This document shows positions 30,755 to 32,503 of a stretch of DNA of 32,503 nt, one piece after another. The DNA comes from Aalborgiella sp040079635 (GTDB lineage Bacteria > Pseudomonadota > Gammaproteobacteria > Burkholderiales > Burkholderiaceae_C). The notes under the pieces are model-generated. The model searched no databases. It had not been told where the DNA came from and saw only the letters and a program-made list of their open reading frames with translations. The DNA is taken from the NCBI GenBank assembly GCA_040079635.1, contig JBEBJY010000027.1, forward strand, positions 1 through 32,503. The letters are read 5' to 3'. Position 1 is the stretch's first letter; each line of letters starts with the position of its first letter. A program made the translations under genes and the position numbers.

Positions 30755-32317
30755 ATGACCTCTTCCACAACTTCTATCAAACAAGCCGACCTGATTGAAA
30801 CCATTGCCGGTGCCCTGCAATACATCAGCTACTACCACCCCGCAGACTACATCGCCCACTTGGCGCGCGCCTACGAGGCAGAAAAAAGCCCAGCCGCCAA
30901 AGACGCGATTGCCCAAATTTTGACCAACAGCCGCATGAGCGCCACCGGCCACCGCCCGATCTGCCAGGACACCGGCATCGTCAACGTGTTCCTCAAAATC
31001 GGCATGGACGTGCGTTTTGACGGCTTCACCACCACGCTAGAAGACGCCATCAACGAGGGTGTGCGCCAGGGCTACAACAACGAAGACAACAAGCTGCGCG
31101 GCTCCATCGTGTCCGACCCGGAATTTGAGCGCAAAAACACCAAAGACAATACGCCTGCCGTCATCAATGTCGAAATCGTTGCTGGCAACAAGCTGGACAT
31201 CACCGTCGCAGCCAAAGGCGGCGGCTCCGAGAACAAGTCCAAACTCGTCATGCTCAACCCCGGCGATTCGGTGGTCGACTGGGTGCTCAAAACCGTGCCG
31301 ACCATGGGCGCTGGCTGGTGCCCACCGGGCATGCTGGGCATCGGCATTGGCGGCACGGCTGAAAAAGCGGTGTTGTTGGCCAAACAATCGCTGATGGAAG
31401 ACATCGACATGTACGAGCTGCAAGCCAAATCGTCCCGTGGCGAGGCGCTCAGCAAGGTGGAAAACCTGCGTTTAGAGCTGTTTGAAAAGGTCAACGCCCT
31501 CGGCATTGGCGCTCAGGGTTTGGGCGGTTTGACCACCGTGCTGGACGTCAAAATCAACATGTACCCGACCCATGCCGCTGGTAAACCAGTTGCCATGATT
31601 CCTAACTGCGCCGCCACCCGCCATGCCCATTTGGTGATGGACGGCAGCGGCCCGACCTTCCTGACGCCACCCAGCCTGGACTTGTGGCCTGATGTGCACT
31701 GGGCACCCGACTACAAAAAGAGCAAAGCAGTGGACCTCAACAACTTGTCCAAAGCCGAAATCGCCACTTGGAAAGCCGGCGACACGCTTTTGCTCAGCGG
31801 CAAAATGCTCACCGGCCGCGACGCGGCGCACAAACGCATCCAGCAGATGTTGGCCAAAGGCGAGCCTTTACCAGTCGATTTTGCCAACCGCGTGATCTAC
31901 TACGTCGGCCCTGTTGACCCCGTGCGCGAAGAAGTTGTCGGCCCCGCAGGCCCTACTACCGCTACCCGCATGGACGGTTTTACCGAAATGATGCTCGCAC
32001 AAACCGGCCTGATTGCCATGATCGGCAAAGCCGAACGCGGCCCCACAGCCATTGAAGCCATCAAAAAGCACAAAAGCGCCTACCTCATGGCCGTGGGCGG
32101 CGCGGCCTATTTGGTCAGCAAAGCCATCAAGAGCGCCAAAGTGCTGGGTTTTGCCGATTTGGGTATGGAAGCGATTTACGAGTTTGACGTGGTGGACATG
32201 CCAGTGACGGTTGCGGTTGATTCCGGCGGCACCAGCGCCCACATCACCGGCCCAGCCGAGTGGCAAAAGCGCATCGCTACCGGTGAATTCAAAGGTATCA
32301 AGGTGAAAGCAAGCTAA
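30755..32317 (+). CDS. fumA: Class I fumarate hydratase (iron-sulfur)
   Basis: A 520-residue homodimer-type fumarase of the TCA cycle. Three cysteines for the [4Fe-4S] cluster are seen: C70 in RPICQDTG, C189 in GAGWCPPGMLG and C285 in IPNCAATRH. The N-terminal alpha-type domain and the C-terminal beta-type domain (GKMLTGRDAAHKRI, GPTTATRMDGFTEMMLAQTG) are fused in one chain, as in FumA/FumB rather than the two-subunit form. Length is slightly below the E. coli enzymes. It ends just before a GGGGTCAGA inverted repeat. Confidence 0.95.
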   Translation: MTSSTTSIKQADLIETIAGALQYISYYHPADYIAHLARAYEAEKSPAAKDAIAQILTNSRMSATGHRPICQDTGIVNVFLKIGMDVRFDGFTTTLEDAINEGVRQGYNNEDNKLRGSIVSDPEFERKNTKDNTPAVINVEIVAGNKLDITVAAKGGGSENKSKLVMLNPGDSVVDWVLKTVPTMGAGWCPPGMLGIGIGGTAEKAVLLAKQSLMEDIDMYELQAKSSRGEALSKVENLRLELFEKVNALGIGAQGLGGLTTVLDVKINMYPTHAAGKPVAMIPNCAATRHAHLVMDGSGPTFLTPPSLDLWPDVHWAPDYKKSKAVDLNNLSKAEIATWKAGDTLLLSGKMLTGRDAAHKRIQQMLAKGEPLPVDFANRVIYYVGPVDPVREEVVGPAGPTTATRMDGFTEMMLAQTGLIAMIGKAERGPTAIEAIKKHKSAYLMAVGGAAYLVSKAIKSAKVLGFADLGMEAIYEFDVVDMPVTVAVDSGGTSAHITGPAEWQKRIATGEFKGIKVKAS

Positions 32318-32321
32318 AAAC

Positions 32322-32395
32322 GGGGTCAGATCCCAATTCAGGACAATGATTGATTCGACGGACAACCATATCGAACGAAATTGGGCTCTGACCCC
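32322..32395. repeat. GGGGTCAGATCCCAATT inverted repeat
   Basis: Arms GGGGTCAGATCCCAATT (32322-32338) and AATTGGGCTCTGACCCC (32379-32395) pair with one mismatch around a 40-bp centre. A T-run follows the right arm and an A-run precedes the left one, so it may end transcription from fumA. A diverged single arm is at 8492. From general knowledge, GGGGTCAGA-type palindromes are common dispersed elements in proteobacteria. Confidence 0.85.
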
Positions 32396-32425
32396 ATTTT
32401 TAGTCTTTAGCCGACGGAACTAACT

Positions 32426-32503
32426 TTGAAAAACAAACCCATCGGCGTATTCGACAGCGGCATAGGCGGCCTGAGCATCTTAAAAGCTCTGCGCGCCGAG
32501 CTG
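32426..32503 (+). CDS. murI: Glutamate racemase, N-terminus only (runs off right edge)
   Basis: The first 26 codons read KNKPIGVFDSGIGGLSILKA then LRAEL, the start of MurI with the FDSGIGGL motif whose Asp and Ser are at the active site. The enzyme makes D-glutamate for peptidoglycan. The start is TTG at 32426, since a TAG lies in frame shortly upstream and no ATG is available; GGA stands eight bases before. Confidence 0.88.
   Translation, partial: MKNKPIGVFDSGIGGLSILKALRAEL

Overview
The window looks like chromosome of a betaproteobacterium of the order Burkholderiales, most likely a Comamonadaceae member of roughly 50 % GC. The reasons are a complete aerobic benzoyl-CoA (box) cluster with a BoxR-type regulator, a MatA/MatB-type malonate operon with a Bug-family periplasmic binding protein, a small Trp-rich membrane protein and a class I fumarase followed by murI. 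A short interspersed repeat of about 44 bp occurs seven times. Species assignment is inference.

Layout. 1-195 (-): N-terminus of a transglutaminase-like protein running off the left edge. 429-797 (+): VOC-family protein. 808-2675: a decayed integron. It has an intI fragment (-), an attI-like region with a 20-codon leader ORF ending in the GTTAGGC core, a cassette for an Abi-alpha (DUF4393) protein, a well-formed attC, a second cassette for a small P-loop kinase, and a degraded second attC into which two kinds of dispersed repeat have been placed. 2670-8370 (-): malonate operon read as GntR regulator, malonyl-CoA decarboxylase, Bug protein, crotonase-family protein, malonyl-CoA synthetase. 8602-9804 (-): 3-oxoadipyl-CoA thiolase.

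9921-19325 and on to 20137: box cluster. boxC-boxB-boxA and boxR are read leftward. A DUF4863-like gene, boxD, benzoate-CoA ligase and an alpha/beta hydrolase are read rightward. Benzoate is activated by the ligase, epoxidised by BoxAB, ring-cleaved by BoxC, and the semialdehyde is oxidised by BoxD. The resulting C6 chain needs beta-oxidation, which the thiolase at 8602 would finish. Three TGCA-N6-TGCA palindromes sit between boxR and boxC, one of them on a strong -10 element, which gives a concrete model for BoxR control.

20090-32503: housekeeping genes. lgt (-), an OmpA/DUF937 envelope protein, ilvD, the small Trp-rich protein (-), a cytochrome c, pirin (-), acetyl-CoA synthetase (-), a YqhA-like membrane protein, a DUF1905 protein, nhaA (-), class I fumarase, and the first 26 codons of murI. 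Most junctions carry either a rho-independent terminator or a dispersed palindromic repeat.

The most interesting items are the integron remnant with its leader ORF inside attI, and the 44-bp repeat family, two copies of which are translated in frame inside the crotonase-family protein of the malonate operon. I saw no tRNA, rRNA, CRISPR array or intact transposase.
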